Virus record (IMG/VR): IMGVR_UViG_3300037233_000021
Coordinates: 1 to 54,787 of that record
Length of the DNA: 54,787 bases
DNA from: a virus
Strand: one strand, 5' to 3'
Within the stretch, counting starts at the first letter, position 1; each line of letters opens with the position of its first letter. A program made the translations under genes and the position numbers. Below, piece after piece: positions 21,370 to 30,408 of this stretch. The notes under the pieces are model-generated. The model made no database searches, had not been told where the DNA came from, and saw only the letters and a list, made by a program, of their open reading frames with translations.

Positions 21370-21984
21370 TTAGACCTGGGTCTGCGTCCAAACCGCCATG
21401 AGATCGGACTGGCAGATCAAGAACTCGGCTTCTGTGTAGCCGCCGTAGTTGACCGGATCGTTGCCAGGGTTGCCCGTCAGGTTGTACAGGAACAACGCGA
21501 CGTCTTTGTTGGCTGTCTTGGTGCGGTTCGCGTAGTTCGCGTACTCAGCGGACTTGCCCGTGAGGGTCGAGCCAGATGACTGACCGAGGAAGTCGTAGTA
21601 CTCGTTGACGTTACCGGCTGAGAAGCCAGTTGCGCCGACGCCGGAGACCATACCTTTGAACACGATCAACGGGTCGTCATACACGAGTGCCGTGATGACA
21701 GTACCGGCCAAGATTGCCGTGTTTGCAGTCCACATCTTCTCGAACCGGGTGTTACCGGCTGAGTCAACGAACTGGCAGCCCATGAACACGCCGCGAATGA
21801 AGAGCGACGTGGTGGCGACAACGATGTTGCGACCAGCAGCTGTGGCAAGTGACACGAGGTCTCCTGCGAAGATGGTGGAAGCGTAGGCTGACGCGATGGT
21901 GTACGATGCCGCGCGGATCACGCCGCCATTCTGGTGACGGACGGGAACGAAGCCGTAGGGGCTATTCGGAAGTGTGCTGGTCAT
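21370..21984 (-). CDS. Capsid-associated (decoration-like) protein
   Basis: 204 residues. Start at 21984 with AAGGATAGAGAC upstream. The head NSPYGFVPVRHQNGG is typical of phage head-region proteins of the form 'PYGFRPVRH-GGG', followed by many small β segments (IFAGDLVSLA, VFMGCQFVDSAGNTRFEKMW, TVITALVYDDPLIVFKGMVS). Directly upstream of the capsid gene. Probably a capsid decoration or minor head protein. Confidence 0.65.
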   Translation of the reverse strand: MTSTLPNSPYGFVPVRHQNGGVIRAASYTIASAYASTIFAGDLVSLATAAGRNIVVATTSLFIRGVFMGCQFVDSAGNTRFEKMWTANTAILAGTVITALVYDDPLIVFKGMVSGVGATGFSAGNVNEYYDFLGQSSGSTLTGKSAEYANYANRTKTANKDVALFLYNLTGNPGNDPVNYGGYTEAEFLICQSDLMAVWTQTQV

Positions 21985-22024
21985 GTCTCTATCCTTTTTG
22001 TTGAAGGACGGAGACACTCAGATG

Positions 22025-22660
22025 TTAGTCTTCTGAGTCTGCTCCCCGCCCCGTTTTAACTCTGCTGCGTCGGTCGGCCACGATGGCACCGTATCCCTGA
22101 CGCTCTTCTTTGTGTATGTCACGTTCGATGGCTTCAGTCTGCACCGCAGTCTGATTCCGGTAGAACTTGGCGCGCTGTCGGGCAATACGCACCGGCATCT
22201 CGCACAGGATCAAACCCTCCACGCCTATGACACTACCCAATGTCGCGTGAGTGATGGTTGGCGGTAAGTCTTCCTTCGGCACCGAACTCATGGGCCGAGG
22301 CTGCCATCCCTCTCGCATAGCGCGTGACCAGTTCTGTGGGTCTTGACCCACGCGGAACGAGGTACGCACCAATCTCTGAACGAATCCAGGACGAGCGGCG
22401 GGCATCTCCAGGTTTCCTGGGTCGCGCCAATTCACTAAGTCCTGTTCCTGCTCGACCACGTCCACGCTACCGTGAACCTGATCGTCGCCCGTGTCAACCT
22501 CGTGAGATTGCACGGTCTGATTTACCTTTCCTGACCGCACACCTTGCGCTCGCTGGAGCTGCTTGATGCGGTTCTGCAGTTCACCGATGTCGTCCGTGTC
22601 GATCTCTTCGTTCGGACTGAATTCGGGAACCTCAACATATCCTGGACGATCTACGCTCAT
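22025..22660 (-). CDS. Head-cluster protein of unknown function, 211 residues
   Basis: A long polar protein: acidic N-terminus (GYVEVPEFSPNEEIDTDDIG), a coiled helix (ELQNRIKQLQRAQGV), a middle with FVQRLVRTSFRVGQDPQ, then a hydrophobic stretch (LGSVIGVEGLILCEMPVRIA) and a basic end. Between scaffold and decoration genes. It may be a minor head protein; no family known to me. Confidence 0.5.
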   Translation of the reverse strand: MSVDRPGYVEVPEFSPNEEIDTDDIGELQNRIKQLQRAQGVRSGKVNQTVQSHEVDTGDDQVHGSVDVVEQEQDLVNWRDPGNLEMPAARPGFVQRLVRTSFRVGQDPQNWSRAMREGWQPRPMSSVPKEDLPPTITHATLGSVIGVEGLILCEMPVRIARQRAKFYRNQTAVQTEAIERDIHKEERQGYGAIVADRRSRVKTGRGADSED

Positions 22661-23679
22661 GACTGACTCCTCGTGTTGCGTGCATCTGCCTGCTTATTGC
22701 GGGCGAACTCGCGAAGCACCTTCGGATCTGTGGTGTCTTGCCCCATCGTCTGGAGCATCTTGATCTCGTCTGACGTGATGACAACCTTATTGGGGTTGCT
22801 GTTCTGTACCGTCATCGAGTTCCCACCACGAACCCCGTTGCTACCGACACCACCGGCTGCGGACTTGCCGCCGCGCCTTGACTTCAGATACTCAGGGTTA
22901 ACTTTGTCGTGGAACCGCTCGTCTAAAATCTTGCTCAGGCGGGTGTAGTACTCGTCTGAGTTTTGGTTGTGCCCCATCTTGTAGAGGAGTTGGTCAGCTG
23001 CTAGTGCAGCCTCTTTGAACAAAGGGTCTGAGCCGTATGCCGGGTGAGCCGTGATCCAGGCCTGCGCCTTCGGATTGACTACCGCAGCTTTCGCTGGGGT
23101 CTGCTTCGCCGCAGCGCGCGCTGTCTCCAGCTTGTCAGTGCGTGATTTGATGCTGGCCTTGACATCAGTGATCTGATCGTCAACGTCAACCTCAGCAGTC
23201 GTGTCCCCTTCCTCTTTGGCCTTAATCTTCCGTGCTCTCAAGGCTTCTAGCTTCGTGCGATCCTTAGAGTTCTCAGCATCCGCTGCGCGGGTCTGATCTT
23301 CCAAGTCAACTCGCTGTGTGAGCTGGCCGACCTGGGCCTCCAGTCTGCGGCTGCGCTCTTCAGCTTCTTCTCTCAGTATCCGTTCGCGTCCGAGGCGTTC
23401 CTCAAATGCATCGCCTTTTCCTTTGTCGGCGTCATCAGTGTTTCCACTGGTGTCCAACACGAAGGTATCGTTGTCTGCAGTGACTTCGTCCGGGCGATCT
23501 ACTCGCTCGATGTCGCCGAACTGGTCGGCCTTCCCTGCATTGGGATTGCGGGGTGACTCACTGATGACGGTTGCGCCGGTTGCGTCCTGACGAATGGCCT
23601 CGTTTGTGAGGTCAACAGCGGCACCTTCTACGGTGTCCGGTGTGTGCAGGTCGTTGAAAGAATGATCGTACTTGCCCAT
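22657..23679 (-). CDS. Scaffolding protein, coiled-coil
   Basis: 340 residues. The start at 23679 has AAAGGA upstream; the longer frame to 23862 lacks one. An acidic head, then a long coiled coil of about residues 110-220 (EERLGRERILREEAEERSRR and RRLEAQVGQLTQRVDLEDQ), a helix (AWITAHPAYGSDPLFKEAAL) and a Gly/Asn-rich linker before a C-terminal helix. Highly charged helical proteins upstream of capsid genes are scaffold or assembly-protease partners. No protease motif seen. Confidence 0.8.
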   Translation of the reverse strand: MGKYDHSFNDLHTPDTVEGAAVDLTNEAIRQDATGATVISESPRNPNAGKADQFGDIERVDRPDEVTADNDTFVLDTSGNTDDADKGKGDAFEERLGRERILREEAEERSRRLEAQVGQLTQRVDLEDQTRAADAENSKDRTKLEALRARKIKAKEEGDTTAEVDVDDQITDVKASIKSRTDKLETARAAAKQTPAKAAVVNPKAQAWITAHPAYGSDPLFKEAALAADQLLYKMGHNQNSDEYYTRLSKILDERFHDKVNPEYLKSRRGGKSAAGGVGSNGVRGGNSMTVQNSNPNKVVITSDEIKMLQTMGQDTTDPKVLREFARNKQADARNTRSQS

Positions 23680-23765
23680 TGGGTGTTCTGGTCCTTTGTT
23701 CTTGTTGTAACGCCGATCCCTTGGGGATCGTGAGCTTATATCATAGCACGGGCCAGGAGGGGTAC

Positions 23766-24173
23766 TTACACGCGGACGATATGGAGGTAGAGACCATGCG
23801 CCCCGGCGCGATTCATCATCGACAGCGATCCCCTGCTCTTCCCATCCCAGAAACAAATACAAGCTCCCCCTTCCGCGCGCAACGCCATCTGCTCATTGCG
23901 GTACGGGCCAGCACGCGGGCCGTACTTAGACCAGTCCGCGAGCACCTTCACAACGAGGATCTTGTTGTCTACCGCCCAGGTCTCGCCATACCTGTCCGGA
24001 CCGCGACAGCCGCCAGAGTACACTGCCTGTGGTTTGCGGATGTTCGCCAGCCGATCCAGCTCGTCCGTCAGGCGCTGGCGGTCGTGGAAGTTACGCGATC
24101 CGCACACAACCCACACGTTGGTGAGTAGGTGGACGGGCCACACCCAGTCTAGTTCCCAGCGATCCAAACCCAT
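23766..24173 (-). CDS. YspA/YpsA-like SLOG-fold protein (DUF2493 type)
   Basis: 135 residues. VWVVCGSRNFHDRQRL, a helix, AVYSGGCRGPDRYGETWAVD, then ADWSKYGPRAGPYRNEQMAL and ICFWDGKSRGSLSMMNRAG match the DUF2493 order GSR-F, GG--GAD, G--AGP-RN--M and FWDG-S-GT. SLOG-fold proteins bind nucleotides or ADP-ribose. The start at 24173 overlaps the preceding gene; a later GTG is possible. Its place in the capsid operon is unexplained. Confidence 0.8.
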   Translation of the reverse strand: MGLDRWELDWVWPVHLLTNVWVVCGSRNFHDRQRLTDELDRLANIRKPQAVYSGGCRGPDRYGETWAVDNKILVVKVLADWSKYGPRAGPYRNEQMALRAEGGACICFWDGKSRGSLSMMNRAGAHGLYLHIVRV

Positions 24174-24610
24174 AGCCTTGAAGGATCGGTAACGATTGCG
24201 AGGACGTCGGTCTCTTTGATTGTCTTGAGCACGTCAAGCTGGGCAACCCCGTCCCCGTCTACGACCACGTCGTTCAGGGCATGCTCGGAGCCGCAGTGCT
24301 TAGGATACGTGACCCACTGGCCGACTTCTAACTGATCAGGATCTTCGGCAAACCTAAGCCCTGATGTGGTGATAGCCTTACCCACAAGTCCACCGAGAGC
24401 CAGGATCTGGCCGACGTCATTGAAGACGGACTGAGCTTGCTGGTCCGCTTGAGTGAGTGCAATACTTCCGATCTTTGTACGCGGGCGATGTGGTCTAACC
24501 AGTACGAACCACTTGATTGGTCGTAGGGCGAGCGGTAGGTCACCAAGCGTCTGCGCCAATGCCTGCGCCGGTTCGTTTTCTGGCAGCAATTCTGTCGTCA
24601 ATAGGCTCAT
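24149..24610 (-). CDS. GroES-like co-chaperonin
   Basis: 153 residues. Start at 24610, six bases from GGAG; a GTG at 24622 is also possible. The β-barrel core (LRPIKWFVLVRPHRPRTKIG), a mobile-loop-like segment (KIGSIALTQADQQAQS, compare SGGIVLT of GroES), a GQILALGGLVG turn, the dome region and LDVLKTIKETDVLAIV at the end follow the order of Cpn10 proteins. Phage co-chaperonins such as T4 gp31 adapt host GroEL to fold the capsid protein. No GroEL gene is visible. Confidence 0.8.
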   Translation of the reverse strand: MSLLTTELLPENEPAQALAQTLGDLPLALRPIKWFVLVRPHRPRTKIGSIALTQADQQAQSVFNDVGQILALGGLVGKAITTSGLRFAEDPDQLEVGQWVTYPKHCGSEHALNDVVVDGDGVAQLDVLKTIKETDVLAIVTDPSRLWVWIAGN

Positions 24611-24788
24611 CATCTTCTCCACGGTTGCGCTTAAGTTCAGCTAGGAATGATTCGAGAGCTTCGATCTCGCGCCACCGGCCAAGCCAAGACGTGTACGACA
24701 ACATGTCTTCTAACCCTCCTGACCATGCGTTCACGCAGCGCGCACGCTGCTTGGAGATGTGTAGTGCCAGCTGCGCTTCTAAACTCAC
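24540..24788 (-). CDS. Small helical protein between portal and GroES-like gene, 82 residues
   Basis: Starts in a four-base overlap with the preceding gene and overlaps the GroES-like gene by about 70 bases. The AWSGGLEDMLSYTSWLGRWR motif, followed by REIEALESFLAEL, resembles short phage proteins of unknown function found next to portal genes. Helical. Confidence 0.6.
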   Translation of the reverse strand: MSLEAQLALHISKQRARCVNAWSGGLEDMLSYTSWLGRWREIEALESFLAELKRNRGEDDEPIDDRIAARKRTGAGIGADAW

Positions 24789-25042
24789 GGACCACCTGTT
24801 GGTAATTCGCTTGCGGTCTTATCCCCGGCCTCATCCATCACACGGCTGTGGATGTCTGCTGTCTGGTTCTGTCCGCCAGCCATCTGGTTGCCCAGAAACT
24901 TCATCACACCACGGAACCCAAGGGAGGTTTCCTTGGCAGCACCGGCGAACGTCTTTGGACTGATGTCCTCTGTACGGATGCCGCGCTGACGCAGGTATGA
25001 GCGTGCTGCTCTAACCTCCGCTGGGAGTGGATGAGCCGCCAC
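24785..25042 (-). CDS. Protein of 85 residues, unknown, GTG start
   Basis: GTG overlaps the upstream TAG (TAGTG). Sequence HPLPAEVRAARSYLRQRGIR then TFAGAAKETSLGFRGVMKFL and a polar end. Helical with conserved-looking Gly-Phe; not recognised. Confidence 0.55.
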   Translation of the reverse strand: MAAHPLPAEVRAARSYLRQRGIRTEDISPKTFAGAAKETSLGFRGVMKFLGNQMAGGQNQTADIHSRVMDEAGDKTASELPTGGP

Positions 25043-25116
25043 TACCTGTTACCCTTAGCGGCGGCGTTTGCGTTCATCCTAAGTCTACGTGCTTCCTGTG
25101 ACGACATGGCAGACAT
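25042..25116 (-). CDS. Small protein, 24 residues
   Basis: ATG overlaps the portal stop (TAATG at 25114-25118). It ends in TAGTG with the next gene. Basic helix (QEARRLRMNANAAAKGNR). Coupling on both sides supports translation. Confidence 0.45.
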   Translation of the reverse strand: MSAMSSQEARRLRMNANAAAKGNR

Positions 25117-27698
25117 TATATCTGACTACCGGACTGCGCGGGGGAACCACCTAGAGGAGATGGTGGTGGACCCTGGGGAGTCGGCGCGAGCGCCTGACCG
25201 GTCGGGGGAGTGGCGGCAGGAGGATCTGACGGCAGCTGGATGTCATGGGCGTTCCTGATGTGTCCTTCGCGCATCAGCTTAGCGCGGAGGATGGCGTCCT
25301 CACGCTTGATCTTTGCCTTCGCTTCCGTGTTCTTGCGCTTCTCGTCGCCCTGGAACGCGAGCTGCTTCATGGCTTCTCCAGCCTGCGCCGACTTCGTAGC
25401 CTGATCTGTCTTGGCCTGTACAGCCTGCGCGTTGGCTGCATCCTCTTGCTGAGACTGCTGCTGTGGATTCTGCTGACCAGGAGGCGGAGGCTGCGGCGCT
25501 GGCGCGGGCAGCGAGTTGACCTTGATGGCAACCGCCGAAGCGATCATGTTCTGCAGGTCCGGCGAGATGGTCGTGCCGGTAGGATCATGCATGTCGAACG
25601 GCGGCAGCGGTATGCCCATCGTCTTCTCGACCTCTACCTTGTACTGGAACGCTAAATGCTCTGCGACGTGCGCAGCCATGATCATCTGGAACTGCTGCTG
25701 CAGCGGAAGCGGCAGAGCAGGCATGGTCTTCGTCATGAAGTCCTGATGTATCGCGATGTGTGCGGTGTGCAGCTGATCGTAGAACGCGCGCACCGGTGTG
25801 TTCGCCATGATCGCCATGTTCTCGCTGACAGGGTCCAGCTCAGTGTATGCGTCGCTCGACATGTAGGTATCCACGTCATGCACGCGCAGAGCCCGGAGCA
25901 TCTCGCGGTGAGCTTTGCGCTTGGCCTTCTCGGAGTACAGGCTCGGGTCTGACGTGATGAGTCCGAGTACGCTCTGTGCCTGCGCGATCCGCATCGTGCT
26001 CGACCAGATATTAGGATCACTGACAGGGCGTATTTCGTGAGTGATGGTGTTGTTGAAGTCGTCGCCGATCTTGAAGGCGTCGAACTGCTTCGACTTGATC
26101 GGGTACTTCTCGTCAGCCATGTACTCTGAATTCAGCGTGTAGAGGATGCCGAACTCTTCACCCGCACTCGTGTGCAGGCGCTTGTGGATAGCGGAGAACA
26201 CCTTACTGCCCTGCTCAATGATGGCGAGGGTTGTTCCCACCGGGCCAGTGTTCGGCGATTCGCCGGTCATAGCCTCAGTCGTCGATGAGAACGATTGAAT
26301 ACCCTCAACCAATAACTTCAGTGTACTGAACAACGCAGGCGTGGGCTCTTTGAACGGCGGAGTGTAGAAGCCCTTCGCTAGGTCTTCTGCTGATGCGTCA
26401 ACATCAACCCACTCGCCAGCCTTGTATCTAATCTCGCCCGCCTGCGACAGAGACTTAGTGCGGAAGCCTCCCTGAAGAGAGGACGTAAGTGATCCATCCA
26501 ATAGAAGCCGTAAAGCTCCGCCAGCCGCTGCCCCCAGTGAGCCGATGAGATGGAGTAATCCAAAGCCATAGAATCCAAAACCAGGGAGATATTTATAGTG
26601 GACGAACCAGATGCGCTTGCGGCGCTTCGCGTCATCGATCTTCCAGTTGCGGCGGATAGACAGGACTTCTCCTGACTCGCGCTCAAACACAATGATGTAC
26701 GGGTATGCGAATTCATTTTTCTTCTGCCCTGTCTTGTCGTAGAAACCAGTCGGCACCTTCGCCCACGGCGTAATGGTATCCTTCTGATCTATAGGTTGGG
26801 ACTCGTTGACGAAGTTGAAGTCGATATGCATCTCGCAAATTTCATAGGTGCTATCGTCTTCGTGACGCACAGCATTTCGCGTGTCAGAATGATCCAACAG
26901 CATGCGAGGATCGTCAGCGGACTGCGATGCATTGTACGGCTGCCTCCAGATGTTCTTGGGTTCAATGAATTCTCCATCAGCAATCGCTCGCTTCAGGTCG
27001 TTGCCGGTCATGTAGTAGCGGTGCGTGTAGCGGCTCGCGTCCTCAAGACTCATGGCGTCGTAAGGAACTATGAAGTCTTCGACCCGCAGGAAGCGCGCAA
27101 CGGGCATCTCTAGCTGGATGTCGTAGAAGCACTTCTTGAATGCTGACCCAGCGAACGGCAGATAGAACAGCATCTGGTCCACGTTCCAGAAGTACTGCTT
27201 ATCCAGCTTCGTCAGCTGGCGGTTCATGAAGGTCTCGATGCGATCCGCTTGGTCTTCCTGCTCCTCGTCCGAGTCATCTTCTGCGACGACCTTGACCGGA
27301 CCCTGCGGAGGGAATACTTCAGAGATGGACCGCGACTGGAACTGCACCATAGCCTCAGCGAGCGCCGGGTGCGTGACAGTAGAAGCTCCCTCGAACACAG
27401 TCTCGTCTGACGGGATGTCCTGAAGCCCTATGATTTCAAGCCCTTTCTTCAGGCGACGCATGTGATCGCGGCGCGACCCTTCATCCACCACCAAATACTC
27501 TTTCAGCTTGTCGCCGAGCAGGCGGCGATGATTCTCGTCCAGTGCGTCGGCAAGGTTGGCGTCATGCTTGCGCTGCGCCATCGACTCCTTCTTGAAGTCT
27601 GCGTCCTGGTCAGGCTCGCCAACCTCCACGCTGCCATCCTCATTGTGCTGGATGTCAGATGCTTCTTCTGTGGGTTGTTCTTGTGCTTCGAGCGCCAT
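25116..27698 (-). CDS. Portal protein
   Basis: 860 residues. A portal of podovirus type: charged N-terminus, HPALAEAMVQFQSRSISEVF and GPVKVV, an acidic EDDSDEEQEDQ loop, LPFAGSAFKKCFYD, the clip/stem region around GLLHLIGSLGAAAGGALRLL, and RALRVHDVDTYM further on. The Gln/Pro-rich C-terminus (PPPPGQQNPQQQSQQED) is probably an unstructured tail. Starts in a TAATG overlap with the terminase stop. Forms the dodecameric DNA channel. Confidence 0.9.
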   Translation of the reverse strand: MALEAQEQPTEEASDIQHNEDGSVEVGEPDQDADFKKESMAQRKHDANLADALDENHRRLLGDKLKEYLVVDEGSRRDHMRRLKKGLEIIGLQDIPSDETVFEGASTVTHPALAEAMVQFQSRSISEVFPPQGPVKVVAEDDSDEEQEDQADRIETFMNRQLTKLDKQYFWNVDQMLFYLPFAGSAFKKCFYDIQLEMPVARFLRVEDFIVPYDAMSLEDASRYTHRYYMTGNDLKRAIADGEFIEPKNIWRQPYNASQSADDPRMLLDHSDTRNAVRHEDDSTYEICEMHIDFNFVNESQPIDQKDTITPWAKVPTGFYDKTGQKKNEFAYPYIIVFERESGEVLSIRRNWKIDDAKRRKRIWFVHYKYLPGFGFYGFGLLHLIGSLGAAAGGALRLLLDGSLTSSLQGGFRTKSLSQAGEIRYKAGEWVDVDASAEDLAKGFYTPPFKEPTPALFSTLKLLVEGIQSFSSTTEAMTGESPNTGPVGTTLAIIEQGSKVFSAIHKRLHTSAGEEFGILYTLNSEYMADEKYPIKSKQFDAFKIGDDFNNTITHEIRPVSDPNIWSSTMRIAQAQSVLGLITSDPSLYSEKAKRKAHREMLRALRVHDVDTYMSSDAYTELDPVSENMAIMANTPVRAFYDQLHTAHIAIHQDFMTKTMPALPLPLQQQFQMIMAAHVAEHLAFQYKVEVEKTMGIPLPPFDMHDPTGTTISPDLQNMIASAVAIKVNSLPAPAPQPPPPGQQNPQQQSQQEDAANAQAVQAKTDQATKSAQAGEAMKQLAFQGDEKRKNTEAKAKIKREDAILRAKLMREGHIRNAHDIQLPSDPPAATPPTGQALAPTPQGPPPSPLGGSPAQSGSQI

Positions 27699-29317
27699 TA
27701 ACCTGTGCCTATGCCTTTTACTTGACGGGGCCTGAATAGCCTGATTGTTCCCGCTTCTTCCTCAAACTGTACGCCGTCGCGCTTACGAAGCCACATCAAA
27801 CCCATGAGCAAGCAATCGACCCAGTCGTCGTTCTTTCCTTTCGGAAAGTTCGCGCACTCGTCAATGACCGGCTTCGAGAACAGCTCCTGCGGCAGGTAGA
27901 ACAGGCAGCCCTTCTCCAAGGAGAGGCTGGCCGTGTGCGCCCGCGCGATCTTGTCCCCGTCCCCGTCGATCTTCACCGCCAGAACCGGGAGGTTTGCGCG
28001 ACGCAGTTCCTGGATCAACGAGTGGCCGCTGGCCTTCTTCTCGATCAGAATCCAGTCGGGATTTGCCTTATCATTCGAGACCTTAGCGAGCTTTCGTAGA
28101 ACCGGGAACGACACTTTGTCCTTCCAGGCACCCAGCAACATCGCACAATTTCGGGTCGGCTTCTTAATTGGTCTATCGACCATTCTACCATCTGGCAGAC
28201 GTACCTTGGACATTACCTCCGGCGTGTATCGGAAGATGCCGAGCGTCAGGCGAGCGCTGAAGTCATTCTCCTCCCCCTCCTCGAACGCCGTATCGTACAG
28301 CTGGATCTTCTCAAAGAACTCAGGCAGCTCGGCCTGAGCACCTGGGTTCGGAGCCCATGGCGGGTTGACCCACGCCTGCCAGTAATTGCGCTTGAGGATG
28401 TAGCCACCCTCCTTGGTCGGGTCTTGCTGGAACTGGGCGGAGTAGTCGGCCTCAGTCATGCCTTCCATGTACTCATCGGTGGCTTCTTGAGTCAGCCGGT
28501 GCGGGCTCAGCAGCTCGCCGTCATTCTTACGCGGGTCCATGTAGATCAGTCTGCCCTGGCTGCCGTCCTTCGTGGGGAGTCTGGTAGTGCAGCGCGTCAG
28601 CCGCTTGAACTGGTTCGGTAAACACAGGTGAACGTACTTCTTGCCTTCTGTGTCCAGCAGGTGACCAGTCAGATCCAGGGAGTGCGAGCGCTGTGCGATC
28701 AGCACCCGGCGTGTCTGAGATGGATTGTTGACGCGCGTGCGCAGCGGGCCGGTGTACCAACGGATTGCCTTCTCTCGGGTGACGTCGCTGTTGATGTCCT
28801 GAAGGTTGTGCGGATCGTCAACGATATGGTAGTCGCCGCCGAACCCAGTCAAGCGTCCAGCGACCGACACGGCCATGCGCTGACCACCGGCGTTGTTGAC
28901 GAACAGGTTCTTCTCGTTCTGGTCTAGCTTCAGGATGATGTCTGAGCCGAAGCGGGCACGATACCAGGGGCTCTGAATCAGATCTCGCATGCGCAGAGCG
29001 TCGCGAGTCGCGAGCCCTATTTCGTAGGAGCCGGTGAGGAACTTGATCTTTGGATTGTTGGCCCAGATCCAGCTCGGCCAGAGCACGGACACCAGCGTTG
29101 ACTTGAGGAAGCGCGGCGGGATGGATACGATGAGATTCTTGATGTCGCCCAGGTACGTGTAGACCAGATGGTCACACAGGGCATCGAGATATGGCTCCCA
29201 CTGCAGCTCTTCGTTCTCGATGACGTGCCATGCGTCTTTGGAGAACCTGCGGAGGTTCCTGCGGCACAGCTCCGCGCCCATCTCGGTGAACGTGATCTCC
29301 GGGGTCTTGAAGTCCAC
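27698..29317 (-). CDS. Terminase large subunit
   Basis: 539 residues. Walker A-like SIPPRFLKST (65-74), Walker B YHIVDDP (163-169) and an RNase H-like nuclease domain with LYDTAFEEGEENDFSA and later IDGDGDKIAR. The variant PPRFLKST P-loop is typical of the terminase group using PPR-KS. It packages DNA into the prohead with the portal and small subunit (33818-34618). Confidence 0.92.
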   Translation of the reverse strand: MDFKTPEITFTEMGAELCRRNLRRFSKDAWHVIENEELQWEPYLDALCDHLVYTYLGDIKNLIVSIPPRFLKSTLVSVLWPSWIWANNPKIKFLTGSYEIGLATRDALRMRDLIQSPWYRARFGSDIILKLDQNEKNLFVNNAGGQRMAVSVAGRLTGFGGDYHIVDDPHNLQDINSDVTREKAIRWYTGPLRTRVNNPSQTRRVLIAQRSHSLDLTGHLLDTEGKKYVHLCLPNQFKRLTRCTTRLPTKDGSQGRLIYMDPRKNDGELLSPHRLTQEATDEYMEGMTEADYSAQFQQDPTKEGGYILKRNYWQAWVNPPWAPNPGAQAELPEFFEKIQLYDTAFEEGEENDFSARLTLGIFRYTPEVMSKVRLPDGRMVDRPIKKPTRNCAMLLGAWKDKVSFPVLRKLAKVSNDKANPDWILIEKKASGHSLIQELRRANLPVLAVKIDGDGDKIARAHTASLSLEKGCLFYLPQELFSKPVIDECANFPKGKNDDWVDCLLMGLMWLRKRDGVQFEEEAGTIRLFRPRQVKGIGTG

Positions 29318-29320
29318 GGG

Positions 29321-29749
29321 TTACGTAGGGTCTTGGTCGTCAGCTATTCCGGTGGCTCCCTGTAATCCCTGGGCATTACCGGCTGAGCCGAGCTGCTTGT
29401 TTACCTTCGACTTCTGTGTGCTGAGAGCCGCCGCCGCGCGCGCGAGCTTGGGTCCGCCGAGTGCCGGTCCTTGGTTCGAGACGCTGGGCATGGGGGCCTT
29501 GAACGCCCCAGGGCGGGCAGACTTCACTGTGGGGGTGATCTTCTTACCAGACAGGATAGGATTGGCTGGGACGCCCAGACCCTGGAGGGCCGGTGCCTTG
29601 GGCATGCTGCCAGGAGCGAAGCCCTTGGGGGCCTTCGGAGGCTGCTTGGGGGCACCCATGACGAACTGGTTCAGGCTCTTGCGCGGCCCCTTACTGGGTC
29701 CGCCAGGGGCGACCGGCATGTTCATTGATTTTCTGGCACGAGACTGCAT
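29321..29749 (-). CDS. Pro/Lys/Gly-rich low-complexity protein, 142 residues
   Basis: AGGTGG nine bases upstream of the ATG. Disordered and basic (GGPSKGPRKSLN, PKQPPKAPKGFAPGSMPKAP, TPTVKSARPGAFKAP). It ends just ahead of the terminase. It may be a disordered virion or packaging factor; unknown. Confidence 0.55.
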   Translation of the reverse strand: MQSRARKSMNMPVAPGGPSKGPRKSLNQFVMGAPKQPPKAPKGFAPGSMPKAPALQGLGVPANPILSGKKITPTVKSARPGAFKAPMPSVSNQGPALGGPKLARAAAALSTQKSKVNKQLGSAGNAQGLQGATGIADDQDPT

Positions 29750-29752
29750 ACA

Positions 29753-30177
29753 TCACCACCTATTGCTTTTTGCTGCATTCTGCATGGGAGTCAAGTACTG
29801 TAAGTTCCACGACACATGTAGACCTGATACCATCTTTCCCTGCATCGGTACAATATGGTCTACCTCGAAACCAGAGGGACACCCCTCGTAAAACAACCGA
29901 GTCACCCAACCTATAGCAAACGCGGGAGTTCGCTGCATCTTTGCTGCCGTCCTATTTGCGGAATACTCGCGCAACCGCTGTGGGTTGTTCAGTCTCCAGC
30001 GCCGAATACCAGCAAGCTCGCGCGGTGTTGGCCCCGGCCTACGCTCAGATCCATATTTTAACGCACACGGCCTACAAGAGCCCAGCTTATCCCCTTTCGG
30101 CTTACGAGGATACCGATCCCAGCTTCCGCATTTAACGCACTGTTTTGTCCAAAACTTTCTTGCGCCGATAAGTCACC
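29753..30177 (-). CDS. HNH endonuclease with N-terminal zinc knuckles, no ordinary start codon
   Basis: The frame is open from about 30177 to a stop at 29753. It reads [29 protein letters not shown] (two CxxC knuckles), basic [19 protein letters not shown], then [20 protein letters not shown] and [18 protein letters not shown], a complete HNH core. No ATG, GTG or TTG occurs before the TTG at 29974, which would lose the zinc knuckles. Expression of the complete form would need a rare start or a +1 shift from the 47-residue gene upstream (30132-30275). Related to the HNH at 35295. Confidence 0.65.
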
Positions 30178-30275
30178 TTTGGTGCAGCCTTACTAAGAGC
30201 CGCCCCCTTGGCAGGAATCACTTCCTGAAATGCGGGCTGCTTGATCGGACGGGGCTGCTTCGGCTGGTTTGCCAT
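30132..30275 (-). CDS. Small basic protein of 47 residues
   Basis: A Pro/Lys/Gln head ([18 protein letters not shown]), a basic middle, ending [14 protein letters not shown]. It ends in another frame of the HNH zinc region. It has no good ribosome site and overlaps the next upstream frame, so it is uncertain which of the two is real. Confidence 0.4.
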   Translation of the reverse strand: MANQPKQPRPIKQPAFQEVIPAKGAALSKAAPKVTYRRKKVLDKTVR

Positions 30276-30408
30276 TCACTATTATAACATCGAAGTACCT
30301 GAGCGCATTCAGTATACCGTCCGGCGCTCTACCGCAGCACTCGCACAAGTCTGGACGTGGGCGCGTTGGCTCTGGCGCTCCACGACTCTTGTGCAGAGCA
30401 CGAACCAT
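30193..30408 (-). CDS. Small Cys-containing protein, 71 residues
   Basis: RALHKSRGAPEPTRPRPDLC then ECCGRAPDGILNALRYFDVI: a CxxC-like knuckle followed by a helix and strand. It starts eight bases after the stop of the Ntn hydrolase gene. It overlaps the 47-residue frame. Unknown. Confidence 0.45.
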   Translation of the reverse strand: MVRALHKSRGAPEPTRPRPDLCECCGRAPDGILNALRYFDVIIVNGKPAEAAPSDQAARISGSDSCQGGGS

